Source: Methylobacterium sp. R2-1 (GTDB lineage: Bacteria > Pseudomonadota > Alphaproteobacteria > Rhizobiales > Beijerinckiaceae). From it: 64,000 nt of DNA. Location of the stretch: assembly GCF_014191355.1 (NCBI RefSeq), contig NZ_JACHWM010000002.1, positions 186,001 to 250,000 of the forward strand, in the 5' to 3' direction. Position numbers and translations under genes: made by a program. Below the pieces are notes generated by a model. The model saw nothing but the letters and a program-made list of their open reading frames with translations. It was not told where the DNA came from and ran no database searches. Below are positions 9,915 through 21,419 of this stretch, piece after piece. Numbering within the stretch: position 1 is the stretch's first letter; each line of letters opens with the position of its first letter.

Positions 9915-9934
9915 ACATAAAGATATCTTTATGT
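9915..9934. promoter_or_regulatory. Perfect 20-bp palindromic operator over the start codon (SahR-type)
   Basis: The sequence ACATAAAGATATCTTTATGT is its own reverse complement and includes the ATG (9931-9933) of the ArsR-methyltransferase gene. Its core resembles the AT-rich palindromes predicted for SahR, the ArsR-family repressor of SAM-cycle genes. Its place predicts autoregulation and control of the downstream metF-metH genes. The palindrome is observed; the regulator assignment is inference. Confidence 0.75.
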
Positions 9935-10953
9935 CTAGCGAGAGCGGTCTCAGTAACAACCCGGTTCCGGTGCCCTTCGCCGAGGCGCTCGCCGTGCTGC
10001 GGGCGGCGGCGGAGGAAACGCGGCTGCGCATTCTCGCCCTGCTCGCCGAGGGCGAGCTGTCGGTCTCCGACCTCACCGACATCCTCGGCCAGTCGCAGCC
10101 GCGCATCTCGCGCCACCTCAAGCTTCTCGTGGAATCCGGCCTGATCGAGCGCCATCGCGAGGGTGCCTGGGCGTTCTTCCGACTGCGCGAGACGGCCATC
10201 GGTTTCGTCGAGCCGCTGATCGCAGCGCTCGAACACGCCGCCCCTCCGCTCTCCGAGGACCGCGCCCGGCTCGAATCGGTGCGGGCGCAACGCGCGGACG
10301 CCGCCCAGGCCTTCTTCGCTCGGCTCGCTCCCAAATGGGACGGCCTGCGCTCGCTGCACGTGCCCGAGGCTGCTGTCGAGGCAGCAGTGCTCGACGTGCT
10401 CGGGGATCGGCCGATCCGCCACGTGGTCGATCTCGGCACCGGCACCGGCAAGATGCTCGGCCTGCTGGCGCCGCTCGCCGGCCGCGCCACCGGGCTCGAT
10501 TCGAGCCACGCCATGCTCTCGGTCGCCCGCGCGAACCTCGAACGGCTCGGCCTGTCGCGGGTCGATCTGCGCCAGGGCGACCTGCACGCGCCGCCCTTCG
10601 GGCGCGGCGGGTTCGACCTCGTGGTGCTGCACCAAGTGCTGCACTACCTCGACGATCCGGCTCGGGCGCTCCGCGAGGCGACCCGCCTCGTCGCGCCGGG
10701 CGGACGCCTCCTTGTGGTCGACTTTGCGCCGCACAACCTTGAGCAACTGCGCGAGAGCCAAGCCCATCGCCGCCTCGGCTTCAGTGCCGATCAGGTCGCG
10801 GGCTGGCTCGTCCAGGCCGGCCTCTGCGACGTGGAGAGCCGCGACCTCGCCCCCGAGGACGGCACCGAGTTGCCTCTCACCGTCACACTCTGGCTGGCGC
10901 ACGACGCTTCCGCCGGAATCGAGACGGCTGTTCCCGAACGCGCCGTGGCCTGA
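9931..10953 (+). CDS. ArsR-family regulator fused to SAM-dependent methyltransferase (SahR-like)
   Basis: A 340-residue two-domain protein. Residues about 15-90 form an ArsR winged helix (EETRLRILALLAEGELSVSDL; LGQSQPRISRHLKLLVESGL) without obvious metal-binding cysteines. Residues about 140-280 form a class I methyltransferase (VVDLGTGTGKML; FDLVVLHQVLHYLDD; RLVAPGGRLLVVDF). Sitting directly ahead of metF and metH, it fits SahR, which represses SAM-cycle genes and responds to S-adenosylhomocysteine; the methyltransferase fold would then be the ligand sensor. The ATG at 9931 lies inside a perfect palindrome and lacks a Shine-Dalgarno sequence, suggesting a leaderless or tightly autoregulated message. 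Whether the methyltransferase domain is catalytic is unknown. Confidence 0.85.
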   Translation: MSSESGLSNNPVPVPFAEALAVLRAAAEETRLRILALLAEGELSVSDLTDILGQSQPRISRHLKLLVESGLIERHREGAWAFFRLRETAIGFVEPLIAALEHAAPPLSEDRARLESVRAQRADAAQAFFARLAPKWDGLRSLHVPEAAVEAAVLDVLGDRPIRHVVDLGTGTGKMLGLLAPLAGRATGLDSSHAMLSVARANLERLGLSRVDLRQGDLHAPPFGRGGFDLVVLHQVLHYLDDPARALREATRLVAPGGRLLVVDFAPHNLEQLRESQAHRRLGFSADQVAGWLVQAGLCDVESRDLAPEDGTELPLTVTLWLAHDASAGIETAVPERAVA

Positions 10954-10997
10954 GCCGCAGCACCGCACGACACGATCATCCAAGAAAGGGACGACAG

Positions 10998-11924
10998 ATG
11001 CCCAGCGATTCCCGGCACCGCGCCAGCCGCGACGGCTTCCGCCCGATCCGCGTCTCGATCGAGTTCTTCCCGCCCAAGACCGAGGAGATGGAGAAGATCC
11101 TCTGGTCCTCGATCGAGCGCCTCGCCCCGCTTCAGCCGAAATTCGTCTCGGTGACCTACGGCGCCGGCGGATCCACCCGCGAGCGCACCCACAACACCGT
11201 GGCGCGCATGGTGCGCGAGACCAGCCTCAAGCCCGCCGCCCACCTCACCTGCGTGAACGCCACGCGCGAGGAGATCGACGCGGTGGTGCAGTCCTACTGG
11301 GATGCGGGCGTGCGCCACATCGTGGCCCTGCGCGGTGACCCGGCCGAGGGCGTCGGCTACAGCTACCGGCCGCATCCCGGCGGCTACGCACAGACCTCCG
11401 ACCTCGTGGCCGGCATCAAGCGGATCGGCGACTTCAAGGTCTCGGTTTCGGCTTACCCGGAGAAGCACCCGGAGGCCGCCTCGCTCGACGCCGACATCGA
11501 CGCCCTGAAGGCGAAGGTCGATGCGGGGGCCGATCAGGCGATCACCCAATTCTTCTTCGATAACGAGATTTATCTGCGCTACCGCGACAAGGTGCGCGCG
11601 GCCGGCATCGACATCCCGATCATCCCGGGCATCCTGCCGGTGCAGAACTTCAAGCAGGCGGCCAATTTCGCCCGCCGCACGGGCGCCTCGGTGCCCTACT
11701 GGCTGGCCGCCCGCTTCGAGGGCCTCGACAACGACGTGGAGACCCGCCGTCTCGTCGCGGCGGCCGTCGCCGCCGAGCAGGTGCTCGACCTCGTCGACGA
11801 GGGCGTGGAGGACTTCCACTTCTACTCGATGAATCGCTCGGATCTCGTCTACGCCATCTGCCATCTTCTCGGCCTGCGCTCCCAGGCGCCGGCGAAGGTG
11901 GCGGCGGCGAAGGCGGCAGCTTAA
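10998..11924 (+). CDS. metF: Methylenetetrahydrofolate reductase
   Basis: FAD enzyme reducing 5,10-methylene-THF to 5-methyl-THF, the methyl donor for MetH. It has 308 residues and spans the whole single-domain bacterial form. Motifs include SIEFFPPKTEEME, FVSVTYGAGGSTRERT, HIVALRGDP, AYPEKHPEA, GADQAITQFFFD and IIPGILPVQNFKQA, covering the flavin and folate sites of the TIM barrel. The ATG at 10998 is preceded by AAAGGGA. It lies 44 bp after the SahR-like gene and 28 bp before a small coiled-coil gene leading to metH, so regulator, metF and metH probably form one transcription unit controlled from the palindrome at 9915-9934. In a methylotroph it also sits at the folate C1 branch point. Confidence 0.96.
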   Translation: MPSDSRHRASRDGFRPIRVSIEFFPPKTEEMEKILWSSIERLAPLQPKFVSVTYGAGGSTRERTHNTVARMVRETSLKPAAHLTCVNATREEIDAVVQSYWDAGVRHIVALRGDPAEGVGYSYRPHPGGYAQTSDLVAGIKRIGDFKVSVSAYPEKHPEAASLDADIDALKAKVDAGADQAITQFFFDNEIYLRYRDKVRAAGIDIPIIPGILPVQNFKQAANFARRTGASVPYWLAARFEGLDNDVETRRLVAAAVAAEQVLDLVDEGVEDFHFYSMNRSDLVYAICHLLGLRSQAPAKVAAAKAAA

Positions 11925-11952
11925 ATCAAGGCTGACTTCAGGAGAATCAGCC

Positions 11953-12204
11953 GTGGCCGATCCGCAAGACATGATGCTGCCGCTTCTGCGGGAGATGCGT
12001 GCCGAGATCAAAGATCTCGGCCGAAGCAACGAGCGCCAGTTCACGTCGGTGAACGAGCGGCTTGAGCGGATCGAAGGCCGGCTTGCGAACATGAGAGAGG
12101 CCATCAACGGCGAGTCCGTGCTCGGGCGCTACGCCGCAGCCGAAGTCGAAGAACGTCTGGAGATCATCGAGAGACGGCTCGCGTCGCTCGAATCGCGCTC
12201 CTGA
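11953..12204 (+). CDS. Small coiled-coil hypothetical protein between metF and metH
   Basis: An 83-residue protein starting at GTG 11953, with AGGAGA 8-13 nt upstream supporting that start. It is hydrophilic and strongly helical; heptads such as [19 protein letters not shown] and [15 protein letters not shown] predict a coiled coil over nearly the whole length. I recognise no domain. It sits 28 bp after metF and 74 bp before metH on the same strand, so it is very likely cotranscribed with them. The composition resembles small helical proteins found beside toxin or phage modules, but nothing else here supports that. A structural or regulatory partner of a SAM-cycle enzyme is a possibility, not evidence-based. 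Confidence 0.7.
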   Translation: MADPQDMMLPLLREMRAEIKDLGRSNERQFTSVNERLERIEGRLANMREAINGESVLGRYAAAEVEERLEIIERRLASLESRS

Positions 12205-12278
12205 AACTGCTGACAGTTCCCCATCGAGCGGATGCCATCGGCTCCGCCGATGCTCATGCCGATTGCCCGAGAGACCCG

Positions 12279-16031
<3,753 letters not shown>

Positions 16032-16046
16032 GGCACGCCGAATAGG

Positions 16047-16098
16047 TCACACCTGGCGCGGGATCGCACACGGACGCTCCCGCGCCGTGACTTTTCCC
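16047..16098 (+). terminator. Terminator after metH
   Basis: A perfect 9-bp GC stem (GGCGCGGGA at 16055-16063, TCCCGCGCC at 16078-16086) is flanked by weaker TCAC/GTGA pairing and followed by CTTTTCCC. It starts 16 bp after the metH stop. Confidence 0.75.
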
Positions 16099-16174
16099 TT
16101 GCCGAGGGATGGCGGGGCGCGGCACGCCTTGCATCCGACCCGCGGGGCTGCCCCGCCCTCGACAGGAAGTCCCG

Positions 16175-16387
16175 ATGCGCCCCACGCTCCTTGTCCTCGC
16201 CGCCGTTCTCGCCTGCGGGCTGTCGGCCTGCAACAGCACCGATTCCGGCGGCCCCGGCCTGTCCTCCGCCTTCGAGACCAGCAACTACCGCCAGTCGTCC
16301 GACACCAACGGCACCCAGACCCGCCGGGACGTGAACCGCGCCTACACGCAGCCCTCGCTGCCCTCCATCATCAACCGCGGCTACTGA
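16175..16387 (+). CDS. Small lipoprotein
   Basis: A 70-residue product starting at ATG 16175 with AGGAAG upstream. It begins MRPTLLVLAAVLAC and then GLSAC, a lipobox that places the lipidated cysteine at residue 19, so it should be anchored in the inner or outer membrane facing the periplasm. The mature 50 residues are polar, rich in Ser, Thr, Asn and Gln, and have no recognised domain. It lies alone after metH and converges with the acetyltransferase gene only 5 bp away. Function unknown; similar short lipoproteins are common and poorly characterised in Methylobacterium-like genomes. Confidence 0.75.
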   Translation: MRPTLLVLAAVLACGLSACNSTDSGGPGLSSAFETSNYRQSSDTNGTQTRRDVNRAYTQPSLPSIINRGY

Positions 16388-16392
16388 TCGCG

Positions 16393-17613
16393 TCAGGCTC
16401 CGGCCACGGACCGCCGCAGCCGTCGCAGGCTCCGGGCCGCCGCCCAGAGCCGCGGCGAGCGCTTGATCCGGTGCTTGAGCCGCACCGCGAGCCGTGAGGC
16501 GAGCGCGAGCGCGTGGCTCGCCGGGCTTACCGGCACGGTCTGCTCCACGAGTTCGATGGTCTCGTCGCAGGTCTTGGCCTTGTAGCCCGCCTCCCCGACG
16601 CCGAGGTCGAGCGCCCTGCGGCCCCGTGCGGCCTGATCGCCGACCAGCCGGTGCAGCAGGATCTCGCCGGGGCTGAACCGGCCGAGTTCGGGGTCGGTGT
16701 CGAAGGAGGTCCACATCCCGCAGAAGCGGGCGCCGTCCACCGCGCCGCCGAAGGTCGCCAGGATGCGCCCGCTCTCGCTCGCCACCAGGGCGTGGACCTC
16801 GATCGCCGGGGTGCCGCCCGCCGCACCCGGCGCGGTCGCGGCGGCGACGAAGCGGCGGATCGCCTCGTCCGCATAGGGGTCGGCGACGCCGAGATCGGCG
16901 AAGCGCGCGGCCTTCTGCGCGTAGAACGCCGCCTGGATCTCGGCCGCCGCCTCAGGCGTCCCGGCGACGCGGTGCTCGACGGATCCGAGGAACTCCACGA
17001 GCTTGCGCTCCTTGGCCCGCAGCTTCTTGCGGGTATCGCCGCTGAAGACCCGGCGCAGGGTGGCCTCGGCGTCGGGCCCGAGCAGCATGCCGTAGGCGTC
17101 GCTCGGGGCGGGCAGGCCGCCCCCGGCCAACGGGTTCGGGGTTCCGTCCCAGAAGCGCGGCTGGTTGCGGAACATGAAGACGTCGATGCCCGCCGCTCGC
17201 CCGGCCTCGACCAGCGCCGCGGTCAGATCCTCGGCCGGCATCGCCGCCGCCTCGCGGGAGGCGAAGAGAGGCATGTGGAAATTGGCATGCCGATCGCCGA
17301 TCACCCGCGCGACCCGCAAGGGGCCGCGGCGCCCGACGGTGAGCGGGATCAGCACCCGCGCTCGCCCGAGCGCGTCGCGGAGCACGAGGATGCGCGCCGC
17401 CTCACCCGCATCGATCCCGGCGCCGAGAAAGGCCGCCACCCAGTCGAAGCGTTGGTAGGGGGTCATCAGGACCGCAGGATCGGTCTCAAGCTCCCGCCAC
17501 AGCCCCTCGACCGCGACGAGGTCGGAAAAAACCTCGGCGGTGAGGCCGCCACGGCCGCGCGCCGCCGCACGCGCGGTCTGCCCCAGTTCCTCAGCGAGAG
17601 CCACCATGCCCAT
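16393..17613 (-). CDS. GNAT/FemAB-type acetyltransferase (CelD/BcsL-like)
   Basis: A 406-residue protein of the double-GNAT 'cellulose biosynthesis CelD-like' class. The N-terminal half (WRELETDPAVLMTPYQRFDW; RARVLIPLTVG) and the C-terminal GNAT core (EVHALVASESGRILATFGGAV; GRFSPGEILLHRLV; LDLGVGEAGYKAKTCD) are recognisable. Such enzymes acylate polysaccharides or small metabolites, but substrates are mostly unknown. There is no signal peptide, so it is cytoplasmic. The ATG at 17613 has GGGGAC upstream; a second ATG lies two codons downstream. It is divergent from a polysaccharide deacetylase 190 bp away, and that pairing suggests a role in modifying an exopolysaccharide or surface glycan. 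Confidence 0.75.
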   Translation of the reverse strand: MGMVALAEELGQTARAAARGRGGLTAEVFSDLVAVEGLWRELETDPAVLMTPYQRFDWVAAFLGAGIDAGEAARILVLRDALGRARVLIPLTVGRRGPLRVARVIGDRHANFHMPLFASREAAAMPAEDLTAALVEAGRAAGIDVFMFRNQPRFWDGTPNPLAGGGLPAPSDAYGMLLGPDAEATLRRVFSGDTRKKLRAKERKLVEFLGSVEHRVAGTPEAAAEIQAAFYAQKAARFADLGVADPYADEAIRRFVAAATAPGAAGGTPAIEVHALVASESGRILATFGGAVDGARFCGMWTSFDTDPELGRFSPGEILLHRLVGDQAARGRRALDLGVGEAGYKAKTCDETIELVEQTVPVSPASHALALASRLAVRLKHRIKRSPRLWAAARSLRRLRRSVAGA

Positions 17614-17802
17614 TGTCCCCGGCGCCTGCGCCCGTCACCCGCAGGCTGCGCGAAATATCGGCGCGATCCTGCCTGCCTCGTCCTCAAGCGCCGGTTGACG
17701 CGGGTGCCCGATCTACGGGGATGGGTAACGAAAGCTTTTTGCGTCCGCCTCTAGGCTTAAGGCGATGCCGGGACCGTCCGGTGCTTCGAGCCTTGACGCG
17801 CC

Positions 17803-18855
17803 ATGCTGTCGCCCCGCACCCGACACCGCCTGTTCCGCGCCGGCTTTCGGGCCATCACCGCCACGGGCGCCGACCGCTGGCTCGCCCCCGCCACCCGCGG
17901 GCGCGGCGTGGTCCTCACCTTCCACCACGTGCGCCCCGAGCCGGTGCCGGGTTTCGCGCCGAACGCCCTCCTGTCGATCACCCCCGCCTTCCTCGACCGG
18001 GCGCTGACGGGGCTGGCCGCCCGCGGCTTCGAACTCATCAGCCTCGACCAAGTCCCAGAGCGGCTCGCGTCTCCGGTGGGCGGGCGCCCCTTCGCCGTGC
18101 TGACCTTCGACGATGGCTACCGCGACAATGTCGAGCACGCCCGGCCCGTCCTGGCCCGGCACGGCGCGCCCTGGACGCTGTTCGTGACGAGCGACTTCGC
18201 CGAGGGACGCGGACGGCTGTGGTGGGTCGAGCTGGAGCGGGCGATTGCCCGGCTCGATACGGTGCGGCTCGGCTCCGGTCTCGTTCTCCCGGCTCGCACC
18301 GATGCGGAGAAGACGGCTACGTTCGAGACGGTTTACCGGATGCTCCGCGCTGGACCGGAGGCGGTGCTGCTGGAAGAAATCGCGCGCCTGTGCCGCGCGG
18401 CCGGGTTCGATCCCGGCGGCCTTGCCCGCGAACTCTGCCTCACGTGGGACGCGCTACGCGACCTCGCCCACGACCCGGCCATCACCATCGGCGCGCATAC
18501 GCTCTCGCACCCGATGCTCGCCAAGCACGAGGCCACCTTCGCGGAGCGGGAGATCGCTGAGAGCCGGACGCGGATCGAGGCCGAGCTGAACCGCCCGGTG
18601 CGCCACCTGTCCTATCCCGTCGGAGACCCGACTTCGGCCGGGACGAGAGAGTTCGAAACGGCAAAAAGACTCGGCTTCGCCACCGCGGTGACGACCCGGC
18701 CGGGCCACCTGTTCACCGAGCACGCGAACCATTGCCACGCCCTGCCGCGGGTCTCGGTGAACGGGCTGCACCAGAGCGAGGCGGCGCTGGCGAGCCTACT
18801 CTCCGGCGTGCCCTTCCTGGCCTGGAACCGCGGGCGGCGGCTCAACGTGGCGTAG
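17803..18855 (+). CDS. Polysaccharide deacetylase family protein (NodB/CE4)
   Basis: A 350-residue CE4-type enzyme. Motif 1, FAVLTFDDGYRDN near residue 100, holds the catalytic and metal-binding aspartates, and HTLSHPMLA near residue 230 is the H-x3-H metal motif, so the metal site looks complete. These enzymes remove acetyl groups from N-acetyl sugars in polysaccharides. The start has no classical signal peptide, unlike many secreted deacetylases, so a cytoplasmic role in polymer-precursor processing is likely. The ATG at 17803 has only a weak ribosome site. It is divergent from the CelD-like acetyltransferase, forming a candidate acetylation/deacetylation pair for one glycan. Confidence 0.82.
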   Translation: MLSPRTRHRLFRAGFRAITATGADRWLAPATRGRGVVLTFHHVRPEPVPGFAPNALLSITPAFLDRALTGLAARGFELISLDQVPERLASPVGGRPFAVLTFDDGYRDNVEHARPVLARHGAPWTLFVTSDFAEGRGRLWWVELERAIARLDTVRLGSGLVLPARTDAEKTATFETVYRMLRAGPEAVLLEEIARLCRAAGFDPGGLARELCLTWDALRDLAHDPAITIGAHTLSHPMLAKHEATFAEREIAESRTRIEAELNRPVRHLSYPVGDPTSAGTREFETAKRLGFATAVTTRPGHLFTEHANHCHALPRVSVNGLHQSEAALASLLSGVPFLAWNRGRRLNVA

Positions 18856-18870
18856 AGGGAAGGACCACCG

Positions 18871-19323
18871 TCAACGACGGCTACGGCGCGAGCGCGTCGA
18901 GCCGCCCTCCGACTCCGCCGCCCCGGCATCGGCGCTGCCGACATCGAAGCTGGCGACGGCCCGGCCGCGGCGGCCGGAGCGCCGCCCCCGGCGACGCACC
19001 GGCTCGACATCGGGCTCCTCGATCGAGGGAATGCCGGGGATCGTCGCAGTCGAGGCGACCGATGAGGTGCTGGAGGCCGCGTCACTGCCGCTGCCGCTGA
19101 CGTAGCCGCCGCCGCTCGCGACGTTCCGGGCCGGCGGGCCGAACATGGCGAGGCACTGGTTGTAGGCGAGGTCGTTCTTCAGCCGCTCGCATTCCGCCAT
19201 CGAGCGCGGCGTCCCCTGAGCTGCGGCATTGTGCGCGACGACCGGCGCGGCGAGCATCACGAGCGAGGCGGCGAGGAGGTGCGGTCGGAACGAAAGCGCG
19301 GGACGGCGCGGGGAGGGGCGCAT
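18871..19323 (-). CDS. Secreted hypothetical protein with basic C-terminal tail
   Basis: A 150-residue protein starting at ATG 19323. It has a signal peptide (LLAASLVMLAAPVVAHNAAA, cleaved near AAAQG), then a short conserved-looking motif MAECERLKNDLAYNQCLAMF with two cysteines that could pair in the periplasm. A Ser/Gly-rich linker follows, then a very basic segment (RRRGRRSGRRGRA) and a basic end RSRRSRR. The cysteine motif resembles one seen in small secreted proteins of related Rhizobiales, but no function is attached to it. The gene converges with the deacetylase 15 bp away and is transcribed alone. Confidence 0.65.
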   Translation of the reverse strand: MRPSPRRPALSFRPHLLAASLVMLAAPVVAHNAAAQGTPRSMAECERLKNDLAYNQCLAMFGPPARNVASGGGYVSGSGSDAASSTSSVASTATIPGIPSIEEPDVEPVRRRGRRSGRRGRAVASFDVGSADAGAAESEGGSTRSRRSRR

Positions 19324-19432
19324 GGGCAGCGGGCGACCTTCGGAGACGAACCTTGAGCGTAGGACGTCCCGCCTTCTCGCCAGGGAGTGCGGCGAAAAAA
19401 GGGGCCCCCTGTGTTCGACCGCGTCCGAATCT

Positions 19433-19639
19433 CTAATCGTCCGCCCGATCCATCCAGCGGATCAGCGGCATCAGCGGGAAGATCCAGGCGATGCCGAGGA
19501 TCGAGTAGATCACCGTCTGCACCGCCGGATGGGTTTCGGAGATACGGCTGTCGGCAAGCGCCATGGCGAGCGGCGCGTAGACGATCACGAAGGCCAGGAT
19601 CCCGAAGGTTCCGAGCAGGGTGCGCGTGCGGCGGCGCAT
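19433..19639 (-). CDS. DUF2842 family small membrane protein
   Basis: A 68-residue integral membrane protein starting at ATG 19639, with GAAGG about 6 nt upstream. It has two hydrophobic helices (LGTFGILAFVIVYAPLAMAL and AVQTVIYSILGIAWIFPLMP) and ends LIRWMDRADD. The pattern of a short basic N-terminus, two helices and an Arg-Trp-Met end matches DUF2842, an alphaproteobacterial family of unknown function. Heme A synthase lies divergently upstream; in other alphaproteobacteria similar small proteins occur near respiratory genes, but no operon link exists here. Confidence 0.75.
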   Translation of the reverse strand: MRRRTRTLLGTFGILAFVIVYAPLAMALADSRISETHPAVQTVIYSILGIAWIFPLMPLIRWMDRADD

Positions 19640-20002
19640 GGGGGCCTTCGATCTCTCGCGTCGGGACGGCGCGCCGGTCCGGGCGCCGAAACGGGTCGTA
19701 CCGGTCCTGTCCGGGCGCCGCAATGCGGAGAGCCTGCGACACGCGGCAATCACTCGAAGTCGCGTGAACGGCTTCGCGGCACGAAGAGCGCCACGCGAAG
19801 CGGGCCGCGGCTCCGATGAGGCGTCGAGCGGAGCGATAGCCTGAGCCTGCGGAGGCGGGCGCCGGCGTTTGAGGCCGGCAGGAAGCAAGGATCGCGTCGC
19901 GCGAGCGCCCGACCTGCGTCATAGGCCGCGTTGCGCGCTGGCCCCCGCTTCCCGTAAGCCACAGCCGAACGTTCCCGGCCGCCGGACCTGACGCGCGAGA
20001 CC
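19640..20002. other. Divergent intergenic region upstream of ctaA
   Basis: About 360 bp. The centre is occupied by copy 1 of a dispersed repeat of about 96 bp (19764-19859). The rest must hold the ctaA and DUF2842 promoters, but I can point to no convincing -35/-10 pair, and no small coding sequence is apparent. Confidence 0.5.
19764..19859 (+). repeat. Dispersed repeat R1, copy 1
   Basis: About 96 bp matching copy 2 (22790-22885, opposite strand) at roughly four of five positions. Shared blocks include GGCTTCGCGGC, GAAGAGCGCC, GATGAGGCGTCGAGCGGAGC (TTGAGGCG... in copy 2) and GCGGAGGCGG. Both copies are intergenic. The element contains short internal inverted repeats but no open frame. Confidence 0.7.
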
Positions 20003-21148
20003 ATGAGACTGTCGACAAACCCGCACCTCGATCGCTTCGACGCCGTTCCGGCGGCCTCGTACCGCCCCGGACACGGCGCGGTGCGCGCGTGGCTCTATCT
20101 GCTGGCCGTGCTCGTGGTGGCGATGGTCGCTATCGGCGGCGCGACGCGGCTCACCGGTTCAGGCCTCTCGATCACCGAGTGGCGGCCGGTAACCGGCGTG
20201 GTCCCGCCGCTCAGCGCCGCCGACTGGGCGGTGGAGTTCGACAAGTACCGCGACACGCCGCAGTACCGCATCCTCAACCAGGGTATCGGACTCGACGGCT
20301 TCAAGACGCTCTATTGGTGGGAATGGGGGCACCGCCTGCTCGGGCGGATCGTCGGCCTCGTGTTCTTCCTGCCCTTCGCGTGGTTCTGGGCCCGCGGCAT
20401 GCTCGGGCGCCGCCTCCTGCTCGGCCTGCTCGGCCTCGGTCTGCTCGGCGGCCTTCAGGGCGCGATCGGCTGGATCATGGTGGCCTCGGGGCTCCAGCCC
20501 GGCATGACGGCGGTGGCGCCGCTCAAGCTCGCCCTCCACCTCACCACCGCGAGCCTGATCCTCGCCGGCCTCGTCTGGCTCGCCGCCGGCACCCGCGCCC
20601 GGGCGCTCGCCCCGGCGCCCGAGCCGATGCGGCTCTTCGCCGGCCTGCTGCCGGTGTTGGTGCTGATCCAGATCTGGCTCGGCGGCCTCGTCGCCGGCTC
20701 GAAGGCGGGCCTCCTCTACAACACCTGGCCCGACATGGACGGCGTCCTCGTGCCACCGGCCGGGGTGCTGTTCGACAAGGTGCCCTTCATCGAGAACTTC
20801 ATCGACAACCTCGCCCTGGTGCAGTTCAACCACCGCCTCTTCGCCTATCTCGTCGTGCTGGCGGCCATCGCCCACGCGATCCAGGCCGTCCGTGCGGCGC
20901 CCGGCAGCGCCGCGGGCCGGGCGATGGGCGTGGCGGCGCTGGCATTGGCGCAGATGGGCCTCGGCATCCTCACCCTGCTCCTGCAGGTGCCACTCTGGGC
21001 CGGGCTCGCGCATCAGGTCTTCGCCATGGCGGTGTTGATCATGGCGACCGTCCATGCCCGCCTCAGCCTGGGCGTGCCTGCCGCCTCCGCGCCCGACACC
21101 GGGGCGGTGCCGATCGGCCTGGAGACGCTCGCCGGCCGCGGGATCTGA
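20003..21148 (+). CDS. ctaA: Heme A synthase (CtaA/Cox15)
   Basis: Integral membrane mono-oxygenase converting heme O to heme A for aa3-type cytochrome oxidase. It has 381 residues and about eight membrane segments, the type-2 (Cox15-like, mitochondrial/alphaproteobacterial) form. The heme-ligating histidines lie in WWEWGHRLLGRIVG, KLALHLTTAS, FNHRLFAYL and AGLAHQVFAMAV, so all four are present. The N-terminal signature AIGGATRLTGSGLSITEW is typical. The ATG at 20003 is used. The gene is not next to ctaB, ctaG or cox genes here, so it is a stand-alone locus. A short hairpin (CCTGCC/GGCAGG, 21184-21206) follows. Confidence 0.95.
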   Translation: MRLSTNPHLDRFDAVPAASYRPGHGAVRAWLYLLAVLVVAMVAIGGATRLTGSGLSITEWRPVTGVVPPLSAADWAVEFDKYRDTPQYRILNQGIGLDGFKTLYWWEWGHRLLGRIVGLVFFLPFAWFWARGMLGRRLLLGLLGLGLLGGLQGAIGWIMVASGLQPGMTAVAPLKLALHLTTASLILAGLVWLAAGTRARALAPAPEPMRLFAGLLPVLVLIQIWLGGLVAGSKAGLLYNTWPDMDGVLVPPAGVLFDKVPFIENFIDNLALVQFNHRLFAYLVVLAAIAHAIQAVRAAPGSAAGRAMGVAALALAQMGLGILTLLLQVPLWAGLAHQVFAMAVLIMATVHARLSLGVPAASAPDTGAVPIGLETLAGRGI

Positions 21149-21419
21149 GACACCTCCGCATCGTCCCATCCGATTGGCGTGAAACCTGCCTCGCTCGCTG
21201 GGCAGGGTCACGAAACCGTCGCCATCTGTCCTGATGCTGGAAAACAGCACCGCGGCCGACCGCGGCGCAGCATAAAATTCGGCTTATCTTGCGGCGCAAT
21301 CGATGGATGCCAGTCGTCGCAGCGGCAATTTCGGTGGAAGACGACGCGCTCGGTAGTTCGCCGATGGAACGACTCGCCGCACGATAGAATTGGATACCTC
21401 GCCAACACAGGAGCAGAGG

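Noticed and set aside
8656..10983. Long minus-strand open frame across the patatin and ArsR genes
   Set aside because: It crosses two clear plus-strand genes, has shadow-like composition and no recognisable domain.
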